Shown: positions 9,781-19,401, counted from the stretch's first letter. The stretch: DNA of 38,930 nucleotides from Bacteroidia bacterium (GCA_014376805.1 JACMQU010000103.1:1-38930), one strand, 5' to 3'. Numbers and translations: made by a program. The notes: a model not told the origin generated them from the letters alone.

Positions 9781-10196
9781 GCCTTTTTATATTATTTGTT
9801 ACATTCTGTTATTGAATCAAAGAATTGTGTTTGAATGTAAAAAGTTAATTTCTCTAATTGTCATCTTACATCTGTGTTGTTTTTAAAGTGTACTTTTGTT
9901 ATAACTGTTTCTGATGTTAGGTTACAGGCAAGAATTTATCTGCTCAGATTATTACAATTTTTAAAACGTTAAAAGAGGATGATACCGATGTGCCAACTAA
10001 AATTGTTGCTTAAATTACACGTTAATTTAACCCTGAAACTTCAGTTAATATTAAGTTTCAATAAATAAATATATGAATAATAAATTAAAACAATTAAAAA
10101 CGTTATCTATTTAAATCACTTTAAATTGTAAGTAAAGGCAGACATTAAAAAACTAACACAAGCACTTCGTTTTATTTTATAAGATGCTTTGCTTAC
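9781..10196. other. Intergenic region between DUF4256 gene and TonB-like gene
   Basis: AT-rich spacer of 416 nt lying upstream of the DUF4256 gene and downstream of the TonB-like gene. No coding sequence, strong hairpin or clear promoter was recognised. A weak AAGCA...TGCTT pairing followed by T6 (10145-10196) just after the TonB stop might help termination. Confidence 0.4.
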
Positions 10197-11051
10197 TTAC
10201 GGTTTAAACCTGAACACAAAGGTCATAGTTCCATACTGCTCATCAGGGGCGTCATCTTTTAAATAAAATTTTGTTTTAAGTGCACCTTCTTTTGCCTTCT
10301 CCAAAAGGTTTGATTCAGTGGTGGTGCTTCCTACCTGGCCCGGCACAGCCTTAATAACGCGGCCTTCGCGGTTTACTACTATGCGCACAACTACTTTACC
10401 TACCGATCTTGAATTGTCTTCTATATCAGGCAGTTTTTGTACCCGTCTACCTGCCAGGTCAATTGTAGGACCGTTGGCACTATTTCCATTTCCATCACGT
10501 CCTAATCCTGTTCCTTCATTACCCAAACCTTCTCCGTTAGGATCCCCATTTATATTTCCATCAGCTCTGCCTTCATTTCCGGATTCAGATCCATCGCCAT
10601 GTCCACCATTATTTTTAGCATTCTTTTTTGTAAAAAGTGCATTTTGATTAACTGTTTTCTTTGGCAGTTCAAGCACTTGCTTTTTAATTTCTGTCTTAAT
10701 TTTAATTTCTCTTTTCTTAAGTGGTTTTTCAGTGTTCTTCTCTTTAATATTTACCGACTCATCGGTCTCGGAAGTTATTTCTTTCTCTTCCACCGGTTGT
10801 TCACTTATAGGAGTATAATTTTCGGTTGGTGCAGGCTCAGGTATCGGGGTCGCACTGGGTCCTCCCATATTCTCCTCTCCAAGGCTCATTTGAATTCCCT
10901 TTCCTTGTGTTTCGTATGGCGGATCGGGTGGATACATAACCACAAAAAACAAGATAGCTATAATAAGTCCATGCACCAGTATAGTGCCTAAGATTCCATA
11001 CAATGTATGCTTAGAATCATCGCGGTTTATATAATAATTTTCTGCAGCCAT
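10197..11051 (-). CDS. TonB-like energy transducer, orphan
   Basis: A 284-residue protein with the usual TonB layout: short cytoplasmic N-terminus, one membrane anchor (about 17-39), a Pro/Glu/Lys-rich periplasmic stretch (about 40-135), a Gly/Asn/Asp-rich linker (about 148-194), and a TonB-type C-terminal domain (about 215-284) with VVVRIVVNREGRVIKA. TonB proteins pass the energy of the inner-membrane proton gradient from ExbB/ExbD to outer-membrane receptors. Oddities: no exbB, exbD or receptor gene is adjacent, the usual Tyr-Pro at the start of the C-terminal domain is not evident, and the glycine/asparagine linker is unusual. It may serve ExbBD encoded elsewhere or a specialised envelope machine. 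Confidence 0.85.
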   Translation of the reverse strand: MAAENYYINRDDSKHTLYGILGTILVHGLIIAILFFVVMYPPDPPYETQGKGIQMSLGEENMGGPSATPIPEPAPTENYTPISEQPVEEKEITSETDESVNIKEKNTEKPLKKREIKIKTEIKKQVLELPKKTVNQNALFTKKNAKNNGGHGDGSESGNEGRADGNINGDPNGEGLGNEGTGLGRDGNGNSANGPTIDLAGRRVQKLPDIEDNSRSVGKVVVRIVVNREGRVIKAVPGQVGSTTTESNLLEKAKEGALKTKFYLKDDAPDEQYGTMTFVFRFKP

Positions 11052-11739
11052 AATTAAACACCGTAAAATTATATAAAATTAACCTTAATACTTGGCTTGT
11101 TTTAAACCAATACACATGTTTTAACGTTCATTGCTTAGTTTTAAGTACAGAGAAGTATAGTCGATGGTCTATAGTTACTTGCTTTTTAATTTTTAAGAGT
11201 AGATTGTATATTTTACGTTTACAATTTTTGATTTATTTTTTTGCTTTTGCTTTTAGGAAGCATGTAGTTGCAATATTTGAAGTGCGAATTTTGAGATAAA
11301 GTAAATTTTATCGATAGTAAAAATTTTGCATTAAAGCAACGTATGTTCGCCTTATCAAATAGTTTCAGTTCAATAACTGTCTTAATTTTTTGGGTTAAAA
11401 ATATTTCCAGAGTTGTGTATTAAAAGTTCTGCTATTTTTTTGTAATCAGATTTATCACAGAAAGTAAATAATAGCCAAATATCTTCATCTTTAAATATTT
11501 AACATCCATTATTTTACGTCATTTTTATTAGCAGGCAACATGAAAAATTAACGCATAATTCGCTATCCAATTTTGGAGTAATGAATAGTAAAATTTCCCG
11601 TTTATAAAGTAACAAAGTTGAGATTACGAACTGTCGGTCAGGAACAATCATAAATTAACTATTTTATAACCAACTGCAGCCCCCCAACTCTTTTCTATGA
11701 ACCATGGATTACTTCAAGTGCTAAAATAATCAACTTCAT
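11052..11739. other. Intergenic region, 690 nt, nothing recognised
   Basis: Very AT-rich spacer between the TonB-like gene and the small secreted-protein gene, both on the minus strand. It must hold the TonB promoter, but no TTG/TAnnTTTG pair with good spacing was found. No gene, RNA or strong hairpin is apparent. Confidence 0.4.
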
Positions 11740-12384
11740 CTACTTCCTTTTAAATTCGCCGTTCTGCAATGATTTGAGGAACTTACTCCAGGCAAATACA
11801 TCAAGCACCGGTATGGGTTGTGTTTGCCCGTTATAGTATGCTTTATTGGCATACTGATTAAATGCATACCGTGCATTTTCATAGCCATCATAACTTAATG
11901 CTTCAGACATTTCTGCTAAAGGTTTCCGCCTTAAATTTTGTTGTGCAATAGCGTATTGATCCAATGGTAATTTTGATCGGGAAAACATATAATCTATTTC
12001 ATCTGGGGTGGGAGTGGCATTTTTCACAAAGTCGGGCAAAAAGAAGGTATCTTCAACCATTGTTACCACTGTTTTAAATCTGGAACTTACTATATCATTT
12101 GGAAAATTAAATATTTTGGGTTCATACCCAATACAACTTAGCACAATCATATCTGATTTTTTTGCTACAAACGAAAAATATCCCTGCATATCAGAATAGG
12201 TACCACGGCTTGATCCGGCAATACGAATGGTTACAAACGGAATCGTTTTAGTGCTATCGTAACTAACAACAAAGCCTGTAAACTGAACCAAATCTGTATC
12301 ATGCAATGGTCTGGTTTGAGATTTTACCTGATAAGATATACCTATAAAAAAGGCTATAACTAAAAATGTATTTGTGATTTTCAT
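11740..12384 (-). CDS. Secreted carboxypeptidase-regulatory-like domain protein
   Basis: A 214-residue exported protein. The chosen ATG (12384) overlaps the stop codon of chrA as TAATG and is followed at once by a signal peptide (residues 1-23, ending VKSQ); the longer frame to 12411 would put nine extra residues before the signal. Residues about 33-110 form a CarboxypepD_reg-like beta-sandwich (GFVVSYDSTKTIPFVTIRI...GYFSF...LSCIGYE), a module found at the start of TonB-dependent receptors and on many Bacteroidota surface proteins. The C-terminal 100 residues are an unrecognised helical tail with many Tyr, Asn and Gln. It probably sits in the periplasm or on the outer membrane. The link to a chromate-type transporter is unexplained. 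Confidence 0.83.
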   Translation of the reverse strand: MKITNTFLVIAFFIGISYQVKSQTRPLHDTDLVQFTGFVVSYDSTKTIPFVTIRIAGSSRGTYSDMQGYFSFVAKKSDMIVLSCIGYEPKIFNFPNDIVSSRFKTVVTMVEDTFFLPDFVKNATPTPDEIDYMFSRSKLPLDQYAIAQQNLRRKPLAEMSEALSYDGYENARYAFNQYANKAYYNGQTQPIPVLDVFAWSKFLKSLQNGEFKRK

Positions 12385-13592
12385 TAGAAAATAAATCCTG
12401 CTATTATGCATGCCAGCACAATTATAGGGCTTGGCACACGTGTTGACAATAATAAGAATAATGTAGTTAATAATACGATCATATTTTGCTCATTTAACTG
12501 AACAGGCAAAAATAGCAAATAAGCTGATGCAATTACTAATCCTGCAGAAGCTGCATTTATTCCTTCAATGGCATTTTTAACGGGTACAAAGTCCTTAAGC
12601 TGATTCCATATAGGGTAAACAAAAAAAAGAAGCAGAATACCGGGCAAAAAAATTCCGATAGAACCTGCTAATATGCCCGCCACTTGGCCAAATATACCAA
12701 ACTCTTTCATACTCATAGCACCGGTAAAGCTGGCTATGCTGAAAACTGGTCCGGGCATGGCTTGCAAAAAACCCACACCTGCCAGAAACTCTGAAGCTTC
12801 CATATAATGTCTGAATTCTACAAACTGGTTAAACATTAGTGGGATCAACACGTTGCCGCCCCCAAAAACAATACTGCCATACCTGAAATTATTTTCAAAT
12901 AATAAAAAAATCCGGTTTTGAGTGGCTACACCAATAGTTGCGGCAACCACAAAAATAATGAAAAACAATAATAAGTTATCATACCTGATATTACGGATAG
13001 GTTTTGGTTTTCGTACCAAACCGCGTGTGTTTATATAACTTGAAATCAATCCCCCTGTAAGTAAGGTCAATGGGATAAGATAAGGTGATCCTAGTTGAAA
13101 TGTGATGCCAATAAAGGCTGTTCCTATCAGTAATGCCCAATGGTATTTTCTGGTTATAAACAATTGTATAAACCTGTACGCCGCATAAATGATGAAACCG
13201 GATGCCATAGGCTCAAGGTATTTTAGATAGCTCAGTTTAGGATCATCCAAACCAAAAATAGTTAACAATATAGCTGCATTACCCATTAGAAAACATGCGG
13301 GGAATACCCAAATAGCAAGGGTTAAAAATGCGAGGGTTGGCCCGCCCATTTTATATCCAATTGCGGTAATGGTTTGGGTAGATGTGGGACCAGGCAGCAT
13401 ACTGCAAAGTGAGTTCAGCTCTTTTAATTCAAATTCATCGAGGTATTTTTTTTTGTTAACCAATAAGCGTTGAAATTGAGTAAAATGTACCTGAGGGCCA
13501 CCAAAGGCGGTTAATGCCAGTTTTAAAACATCCAGCAAAAACACTACTCTTCTAAATTGCTTTATCTTACTCTGGTTCATCTTTGTAAACAT
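12384..13592 (-). CDS. chrA: Chromate transporter (CHR family, long form)
   Basis: A 402-residue inner-membrane protein with two homologous halves, the long-chain CHR layout. The first half carries FGGPQVHFTQFQ (about 31-42) and the LPGPTSTQ motif (about 66-73); the second carries FGGGNVLIPLM and LQAMPGPVFSIASFTGA. About ten membrane segments are visible. Characterised ChrA proteins expel chromate by proton-linked transport, but many homologues have untested substrates, so chromate is inferred from family only. A promoter fits 55-87 nt upstream, and the downstream secreted-protein gene starts inside its stop codon (TAATG), implying translational coupling. A second Met at residue 5 is an alternative start. 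Confidence 0.88.
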   Translation of the reverse strand: MFTKMNQSKIKQFRRVVFLLDVLKLALTAFGGPQVHFTQFQRLLVNKKKYLDEFELKELNSLCSMLPGPTSTQTITAIGYKMGGPTLAFLTLAIWVFPACFLMGNAAILLTIFGLDDPKLSYLKYLEPMASGFIIYAAYRFIQLFITRKYHWALLIGTAFIGITFQLGSPYLIPLTLLTGGLISSYINTRGLVRKPKPIRNIRYDNLLLFFIIFVVAATIGVATQNRIFLLFENNFRYGSIVFGGGNVLIPLMFNQFVEFRHYMEASEFLAGVGFLQAMPGPVFSIASFTGAMSMKEFGIFGQVAGILAGSIGIFLPGILLLFFVYPIWNQLKDFVPVKNAIEGINAASAGLVIASAYLLFLPVQLNEQNMIVLLTTLFLLLSTRVPSPIIVLACIIAGFIF

Positions 13593-13646
13593 TGTTAATT
13601 ATGATCATACCGTTTTTTAGCCAAGTATCCATTTTTACCAATAAAA

Positions 13647-13678
13647 CAAAACTAACATTTTTAACCACTTTTGTTCAA
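13647..13678 (-). promoter_or_regulatory. Predicted Bacteroidota promoter for chrA
   Basis: On the minus strand TTG (13676-13678) is followed after 21 nt by TAGTTTTG (13647-13654), which fits the TAnnTTTG -7 element exactly. Transcription would begin near 13640, about 48 nt before the chrA ATG. Confidence 0.55.
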
Positions 13679-14352
13679 AAACCTCTATATTAATTTAAAG
13701 TAAAATTGATGAAGCCTTGAGAGAAATTGCGTTTATTAGACGAACAATCGCATTGTAAATAATATATGAGCTGTCGAGTTAAATCTTAAAGTCAACATTT
13801 TTAAAGTATAGGGCAGCTTTTAAATAACAAACTGATAAATCTAATGTAATTGTATCAAAGCAATTGTGGTACTTCTATTCATTTTCCCTAGAAGTTTATA
13901 TTCTCGTCTTAGATGCATCAGTTGGGTTTTCATTTAAACAATAAAGCATTGCTTTTTGCTTTTGGAAACTAACGAATACTTTTTATTTAGCTTTTTACAT
14001 GAATTGAAAAGCAGAAGTAATAATGGCGTAATGAGAAGTAAACTGAGACTAACCTCAAATCAGGTGTTTTGTCTTTTAGGTATGCCTCACCGGGAAGAGA
14101 TTCATGCGAGCCTGCTCAAATGGCCTAACGAATACGTTTCAATCCCTTAATATTTTTGTTTGTATTTCTTTTCAATGTCATGTTTTTATAATGCCACATA
14201 AGACATCATTTGTATTACAAGCAAACTATCAAACACAGAAGTCTTTATCTTTAGAATAACACAATAGCAATTTAAAATACAAATGTGAGGTAGAATAAGC
14301 TTGTTACAGTATTAAATTAAAAATTGCCTCCATACACATACCAGCATAAAAT

Positions 14353-14385
14353 AAAAAAGGCTATCAATTACTGATGGCCTTTTTT
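14353..14385 (-). terminator. Intrinsic terminator of the M36 peptidase gene
   Basis: AAAAAAGGC pairs with GCCTTTTTT, extended inside by ATCA/TGAT after one mismatch, with a 5-nt loop. It lies 18 nt beyond the stop codon of the peptidase gene and ends in T6 on the minus strand. The flanking A-run would let it work from both sides. Confidence 0.85.
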
Positions 14386-14403
14386 ATAATCTTTAAGGAG
14401 TGG

Positions 14404-17004
14404 TTAATCAACCAATAATTTTTTACATAAACTGCCATTGCTGGTTTGAATTTTAACAAGGTATAAGCCTTTTTCAAAACCTGCAATATCTAAAGTTGCG
14501 CTTGGCAATGCGTCTTTATCAAAATTTTGCACTTGAACCAATTTGCCTGCAATATCGTAAAATTCAACTTTATTAATCACACTACCACCAAATATATCAA
14601 TGGTTACTTGCGTTTTGGATGGGTTAGGATATATCCGTATATTACTTTCAACATTCAGGTCTTCCATACCGGTAACACCTGGCGGTAAATCAAATTTTTC
14701 AACCTGATCTCTGGCATTTGTGCTTAATCCCTGAAGAGCTGAATATCCCATTCCACGGCGTGCAAATGTTTTCCATATCAACGCATAATTTGCACCACCA
14801 TTATTGATAGAGTCTGCTTTAATGATGGCATTTCTGCTATCAATAAAACCCGGGCTGCAGGGTTGTAATTTAAGCCCGTCTACTACTAATTGTAAAGCCT
14901 TGTTATTTCCACCTGTGCCCTTATAAATGTCCACATCAAAACCATACTTATCTATCATATCCCAGAACAAATCATATAACACAGAACCAAAAACAAAGCC
15001 TACTGCATGTACTTCAGTATTCAAAGCCACATTCTTATAGGTAACAGGGTTTATAGACATATTCCGGCTATATCTGTATGCTCTTATACCTAAACCATTT
15101 GTATCCTGATCTATTACAAAAGTACCTATGCCTCTTGCGGTACTTGTTGATTTTTCCCATGCACGCGTAGTAATAGCCAACGCAAAGAAATCGCTCCAAC
15201 CTTCACCAGCCTGCTCAGCATTAGATAAACAGCTAGAGTTTGCGGGGCCACCGGTTAATCTAACGGAAATACCATGCCCAAATTCGTGTGCAATTACACC
15301 ATTGTCCAGATCACTATCATAAATTCTGGCTTTATTATTACCTGAGGAGTCGAAAAGAAAGGCAGAAACAGGCCCGTTTTGCAAAGCCGTTTTTATAGCA
15401 TTACCATTTGTTTTGCTAATCATTATAGAAGGAATGGTGATAAGAGAATTTGAGCCTGTCATGGGTGCAGGTACGCCGCTAGTATTTTGAATAACTATAA
15501 CAGCTATGGCTCCGGCATTTTGTGCGGCTAAAACTTTATTGGGAAGTGTACAAGTACCTCTGTCTATCAAAGCAATTTTTCCATTCAGATCACCAGCATT
15601 TGCAATCAGCCCACAACCTAAAGATGTGGTAGCATTACTATCTTTAAGCAATACAATAGATGATGCTATTCCGCTTTGTGTAAGTTTGGATCCAAATTGA
15701 GACTGGGGGCCGCTATAAGTTCCGGAAACAGAAGCCGGGCTGCTTATAAATAAGGTATTACTTACTGCAGCAGCAGCTGTAGGCCACAGGTACATTTGCA
15801 TTCTACCGTTTAAGCCATCAACAGGTGAAGAAAAATTTGCATTGTTAGTGCCACTTCCATCTTGTGCATCAGCATTTACAAAATCTTTATCTGCTCCTTT
15901 TGCGGTATAATTCTTTTGTTGAAAATTACCTGCTTCTTCATTAAATCCATAATTAAACATAATGTCATGCATTAGGTTATTCCAGTAAAACAAATTAGTA
16001 ATTGCAGTATTTAAATTGGCGTTGGGTTTTGCATCAACACTATATGGAAAATCAAAAGTTAAAGTTGAGCCTCCATCTGGTGAATAACCTGGATTAGGTG
16101 TTCCGTTATTATTAAGGGTATCTTCTTTAGCCCATACATTATTTCCCCGGGTAATGGTAAACTCCGGGCCTGCCACAGCGTTGGTATCATGCCATCCAAA
16201 AGGCGAAGCATTGGTAGAGGCAATGTCTGACATGGTATTCCTCGGTCCGAAGCCAGGGCTTTCTAAAGGTGCAGGGAAAATAGTATAAGAGCCTGTTGCG
16301 CTTTTTTTATTCTGGTGTATCTGTTCTTCAAAATTAAATGAAGAACTTATTGGTTGACCCGATTGATACATTTGAGAGAAATTACAATGCGCTGTTGATG
16401 TTTTTTGCTCAAGTAATATTCCGGTGTTGGCATCAATATGCATATTCCACCAGTCATTTGTTTCATCACTAAAAAAATCTATTTGCCACACTAAATGTAA
16501 TTTGCCCTCTTTGTTTAAATATCCCAAGGTGCCAAATAATTTTTCTGAAGAAGCCTGTGGATCAAGCCAGGTTATTTTTCCATCCGGATCAGTAATACTT
16601 TTAGTTAAGGCAGTACTTACTGCAAGCCCTTCTTTAGCAGTACCTATTTTTAATGCATCTGTGGCAGCAAGTTTTGGCAGATTATCAGCGGTTAACTGGT
16701 TAGCATTATTGATAAACTGATTATTAAATACAAGTAGCTTTCCTTCTTTGGAAAAATGCATAGATGAACTTGAATTAAAAATTTCCAGACCATTTATCAC
16801 CTGATTCAAATAAACATGCGTTACCCCGTTATGTTCTGTTTGGTAGCTACTACTTACTTTAAATTTAATTTGCTCTGCATTTGAGAACTGCTCGTTTTTT
16901 AAAGCAAGTTTAAGGTTTTCATTTAGCAGAATATTGTTAAGCTGAGCATTTACCGTGAAATTAAGGCAATACAAAAAGAAAACCAGGAGTAATTTATTTT
17001 TCAT
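14404..17004 (-). CDS. M36 (fungalysin-type) metallopeptidase with PA domain and T9SS sorting domain
   Basis: An 866-residue secreted zinc protease. The ATG at 17004 gives a clean signal peptide (KNKLLLVFFLYCLNFTVNAQ); the longer frame to 17088 would begin upstream of the likely promoter (TTG 17086-17088, 19 nt, TAATCTTTG 17058-17066, one base longer than consensus). Parts: FTP-type propeptide (about 40-190); M36 catalytic domain interrupted by a PA insert (about 418-508, with DRGTCTLPNKV); zinc site HEFGH (H573, H577) and E601 in GEGWSDFF; C-terminal type A sorting domain (about 788-866) starting IRIYPNPSK and ending KKLLVD. It should cross the outer membrane by the type IX system and degrade extracellular protein. 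It follows the O-antigen ligase-like gene by about 100 nt and ends at a strong terminator. Confidence 0.93.
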   Translation of the reverse strand: MKNKLLLVFFLYCLNFTVNAQLNNILLNENLKLALKNEQFSNAEQIKFKVSSSYQTEHNGVTHVYLNQVINGLEIFNSSSSMHFSKEGKLLVFNNQFINNANQLTADNLPKLAATDALKIGTAKEGLAVSTALTKSITDPDGKITWLDPQASSEKLFGTLGYLNKEGKLHLVWQIDFFSDETNDWWNMHIDANTGILLEQKTSTAHCNFSQMYQSGQPISSSFNFEEQIHQNKKSATGSYTIFPAPLESPGFGPRNTMSDIASTNASPFGWHDTNAVAGPEFTITRGNNVWAKEDTLNNNGTPNPGYSPDGGSTLTFDFPYSVDAKPNANLNTAITNLFYWNNLMHDIMFNYGFNEEAGNFQQKNYTAKGADKDFVNADAQDGSGTNNANFSSPVDGLNGRMQMYLWPTAAAAVSNTLFISSPASVSGTYSGPQSQFGSKLTQSGIASSIVLLKDSNATTSLGCGLIANAGDLNGKIALIDRGTCTLPNKVLAAQNAGAIAVIVIQNTSGVPAPMTGSNSLITIPSIMISKTNGNAIKTALQNGPVSAFLFDSSGNNKARIYDSDLDNGVIAHEFGHGISVRLTGGPANSSCLSNAEQAGEGWSDFFALAITTRAWEKSTSTARGIGTFVIDQDTNGLGIRAYRYSRNMSINPVTYKNVALNTEVHAVGFVFGSVLYDLFWDMIDKYGFDVDIYKGTGGNNKALQLVVDGLKLQPCSPGFIDSRNAIIKADSINNGGANYALIWKTFARRGMGYSALQGLSTNARDQVEKFDLPPGVTGMEDLNVESNIRIYPNPSKTQVTIDIFGGSVINKVEFYDIAGKLVQVQNFDKDALPSATLDIAGFEKGLYLVKIQTSNGSLCKKLLVD

Positions 17005-17106
17005 TAGTGGTTGGTTATAAAATTTTAAGAATAGGCAATAATTTGTGTAACAGAAATCAAAGATTAACAAAAATATGCTGTTATTCAAGTATTAAAATTA
17101 TCAGAC

Positions 17107-18336
17107 TCAAATTTTAATATCCTGATGTAAAGGTATTAAAATAAATACCAGGCTATAGGCAACACCTAATTGGGTTTCCATAGGTGCTTCAAACTGAAAG
17201 GCTACCAGTAGCACCAGGTAATGAACAACAAGAATTACATTTCTAAAGTTTTTATCGGCCAATACGGGAAAGAAAAAAAGAAAAGTAAAGACCAGTGCAC
17301 CCGTAAAACCAATGGCAGCAAAATAAAATAAAAATTGGTTATGTGGTATAATGGGCTTAGTAATATCGGGGTATTCGGCTTTAAAAATTATCAAATTAAG
17401 ATCACTGATATCACCAAGTCCACACCCAAATAAAAAGGAGGATTCTTTGTTGATCCGGATGGCGTTTTTATAGGAGATCATGCGACTTGCTAAAGATTTA
17501 TGATTGGCACTTTCATTATTTCTATATGATTGCAGATCTTGTGAAGTATTGGCTACTCTGTTACTAAAGGTTGGTGAAATAAGTAAGGTAGTACTTCCAA
17601 CTATAAACATTGACAATGCGGTTAAGATTGCTGCTTTAATTCTTTTTTGTTGAATAGCCATTCTGGCCAGTTCGTAAAAGATAAGCACATATAACGCAAG
17701 TAAGCCACTGCGAACAGAAAACACATGAATGAATATGAACAGAAAAACACCTCCTGCTAAAAAGATATAGCGTTCAAAAATAAACCGGTAGTAATACCCG
17801 CTTTGATATAACCAGTAAGCTATAAACATGGCAAATGCAGCCATAATACTAAGTGTTGGATGGTGGCTGATCCAGAACGTAGGCATTACTTTACTCGACA
17901 GATATAATTGATTTACCAATTGCTGATTGAACAGGTAATAAATAAATGCGGATAATGCAGTAAGCAGCACCAATCCAAAATAAAACTGATATAGTTGATA
18001 ATACCTTCTTTTAGGCATTTGAGGAATTACCATAAAAGCAAGCGGAAGCACTAAATATGGTATCGCTACCTGCCATTTTTCAAAAAGGTAGGTTTGGTTA
18101 TCTGAATAAAAATAGGAGGGAAGCAGAATAATAAAAGTACACGAAAGGGCCAAATAAGGCAACTTATTTTTTTGAATTGGATAGGGGTTTTTTCTGATAA
18201 AATAACTTATCCCTAAAAGCACAATTCCAATCATTGCCATACTTGGTAATATTCGCGCCAGGTCCATAAGCATCACTCCCAAAATAAGTAGTAAACATAA
18301 AAAGAAGAAAATATTTTGCCTGAGGTTGTTTTTCAT
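17107..18336 (-). CDS. O-antigen ligase/polymerase-like membrane protein (Wzy_C family)
   Basis: A 409-residue protein with ten or more hydrophobic segments spread over its whole length, typical of the O-antigen ligase (PF04932) family. ATG at 18336 is preferred to the TTG two codons upstream. Conserved-looking points are R209 in SVRSG and H332 in PHNQFLFYF, which sit where WaaL/Wzy-type proteins have functional Arg and His residues; a periplasmic loop lies between. Family members join or polymerise lipid-linked glycans on the periplasmic face of the inner membrane, but some glycosylate proteins instead, and the substrate cannot be read from sequence. It lies 177 nt after the GT2 gene, on the same strand, which suggests a shared surface-glycan role. 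Confidence 0.82.
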   Translation of the reverse strand: MKNNLRQNIFFFLCLLLILGVMLMDLARILPSMAMIGIVLLGISYFIRKNPYPIQKNKLPYLALSCTFIILLPSYFYSDNQTYLFEKWQVAIPYLVLPLAFMVIPQMPKRRYYQLYQFYFGLVLLTALSAFIYYLFNQQLVNQLYLSSKVMPTFWISHHPTLSIMAAFAMFIAYWLYQSGYYYRFIFERYIFLAGGVFLFIFIHVFSVRSGLLALYVLIFYELARMAIQQKRIKAAILTALSMFIVGSTTLLISPTFSNRVANTSQDLQSYRNNESANHKSLASRMISYKNAIRINKESSFLFGCGLGDISDLNLIIFKAEYPDITKPIIPHNQFLFYFAAIGFTGALVFTFLFFFPVLADKNFRNVILVVHYLVLLVAFQFEAPMETQLGVAYSLVFILIPLHQDIKI

Positions 18337-18519
18337 AATCAATTTAAAGCAGGGTTTGGGATATTTGCATTTTATGGTTTTTGCCTATGATAATTTTATT
18401 ATTTGTAAACGCTTATAAAAAATCAAAAAATCAATAAGTATGAATTATTCGAATATATGATTTCCTTTTTCATTAAACATTTAATGAGAAACAAAAATCA
18501 ATTAAGCAATACATTTCAC

Positions 18520-19401
18520 TTATAAAAGTTTATAATTTTTATATTCTCCAAGCCTGATTCCGGTTTTACTTTCAAGCCAAAATAACAACTTTTTTTTGAA
18601 ACTTTTTTGTATCGGGTTAAATGAAGGCTTAAAGTCCCAGTTCTTAAGCTTAATTCTGGACTTCATTACAGAAGGATGTGAGCCATTAAATGTTTCTACA
18701 GAATCAATTTCATTATAATCAAAATCTCTGTTTAAATTTTCCTGTGCATCAATCCAGTCATCATTATGCCAGAGCTGATGAAAGTTTTTTATTTTTTGCC
18801 GCATCATATCCGGATGCCTTACCCAACCGTAATGATAAACCTGCCCTTCTGAAGGTTTTACATTTAGCTTCTCCCCGTTTTTTCTAAAACCTTGCGCATC
18901 TCTATATGATATAATAGCAGGGTTGTTTCGAATAACCCTGATTTCATTGCGGTAATAACTTCGGGAGGTAGCTAAATAATTAAAGTTTCCAAAAAAATGC
19001 TTATAACCAAATAGCAATCCCTCCACTTCTTTATGTGTTAGCCAAGTTTGCATAGCTTTAAGCACCTTCTTATGGTACTGCTCATGGATCACTTCATCTG
19101 CCTGAATATAAATGCACCAGTCGGCTTTTGGGTTAATTAATTTAAAAGCCTTATCGGTTTCAACAGCCAGTACTTTACCGCCTACTCTTAACGCATCATT
19201 CCATATTGATTGGTGAATTTTTATTTTTGCTGATCCAATGGATTCAATTAATGCGCGTGTACCATCATCAGAGTTTCCCACCAAAACAATAACTTCGTCA
19301 CATAACGGCAAGATGGATTCTATAGATTCCTTAACAGGATAATCATATTTTATAGCATTTCTTACAATGGTAAAACCACTTACAAACATTTTTGACCTCA
19401 T
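18520..19401 (-). CDS. Glycosyltransferase family 2
   Basis: A 293-residue cytoplasmic GT-A type enzyme. Visible features are the N-terminal strand FVSGFTIVRNA (about 6-16), DEVIVLVGNSDDGT (about 35-48) and the acidic metal-binding region IQADEVIHE (about 99-107, in place of a simple DxD). The C-terminal part is rich in Trp, His and basic residues, with HYGWVRHP. Proteins of this branch add sugars to LPS or other envelope glycans; donor and acceptor are unknown. The start lies only 3 nt after the stop codon of the ABC permease, so the two are co-transcribed and probably co-translated. A second Met at residue 5 is an alternative start. Confidence 0.85.
   Translation of the reverse strand: MRSKMFVSGFTIVRNAIKYDYPVKESIESILPLCDEVIVLVGNSDDGTRALIESIGSAKIKIHQSIWNDALRVGGKVLAVETDKAFKLINPKADWCIYIQADEVIHEQYHKKVLKAMQTWLTHKEVEGLLFGYKHFFGNFNYLATSRSYYRNEIRVIRNNPAIISYRDAQGFRKNGEKLNVKPSEGQVYHYGWVRHPDMMRQKIKNFHQLWHNDDWIDAQENLNRDFDYNEIDSVETFNGSHPSVMKSRIKLKNWDFKPSFNPIQKSFKKKLLFWLESKTGIRLGEYKNYKLL

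Larger units (their letters stand above)
13593..14403. other. Intergenic region with chrA promoter, a doubtful small frame and a terminator
   Basis: The right of the chrA gene holds its promoter (13647-13678); the far end holds the peptidase terminator (14353-14385). Between them a TTG-started plus-strand frame of 64 codons (13956-14150) contains LTSNQVFCLLGMP and a nearby KWPNEY, faintly like the LLGxP...W.Y pattern of BamE/SmpA-type small domains. It has no ATG and no promoter was seen, so it is not called as a gene. Confidence 0.4.

Noticed and set aside
10318..10991. Plus-strand frames rich in Pro, Ser and Phe
   Set aside because: Antisense shadow of the Gly- and Glu/Lys-rich parts of the TonB-like gene.
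17005..17088. Longer start for the M36 peptidase
   Set aside because: It would put 28 residues ahead of a clean signal peptide, and the likely promoter lies inside this segment.
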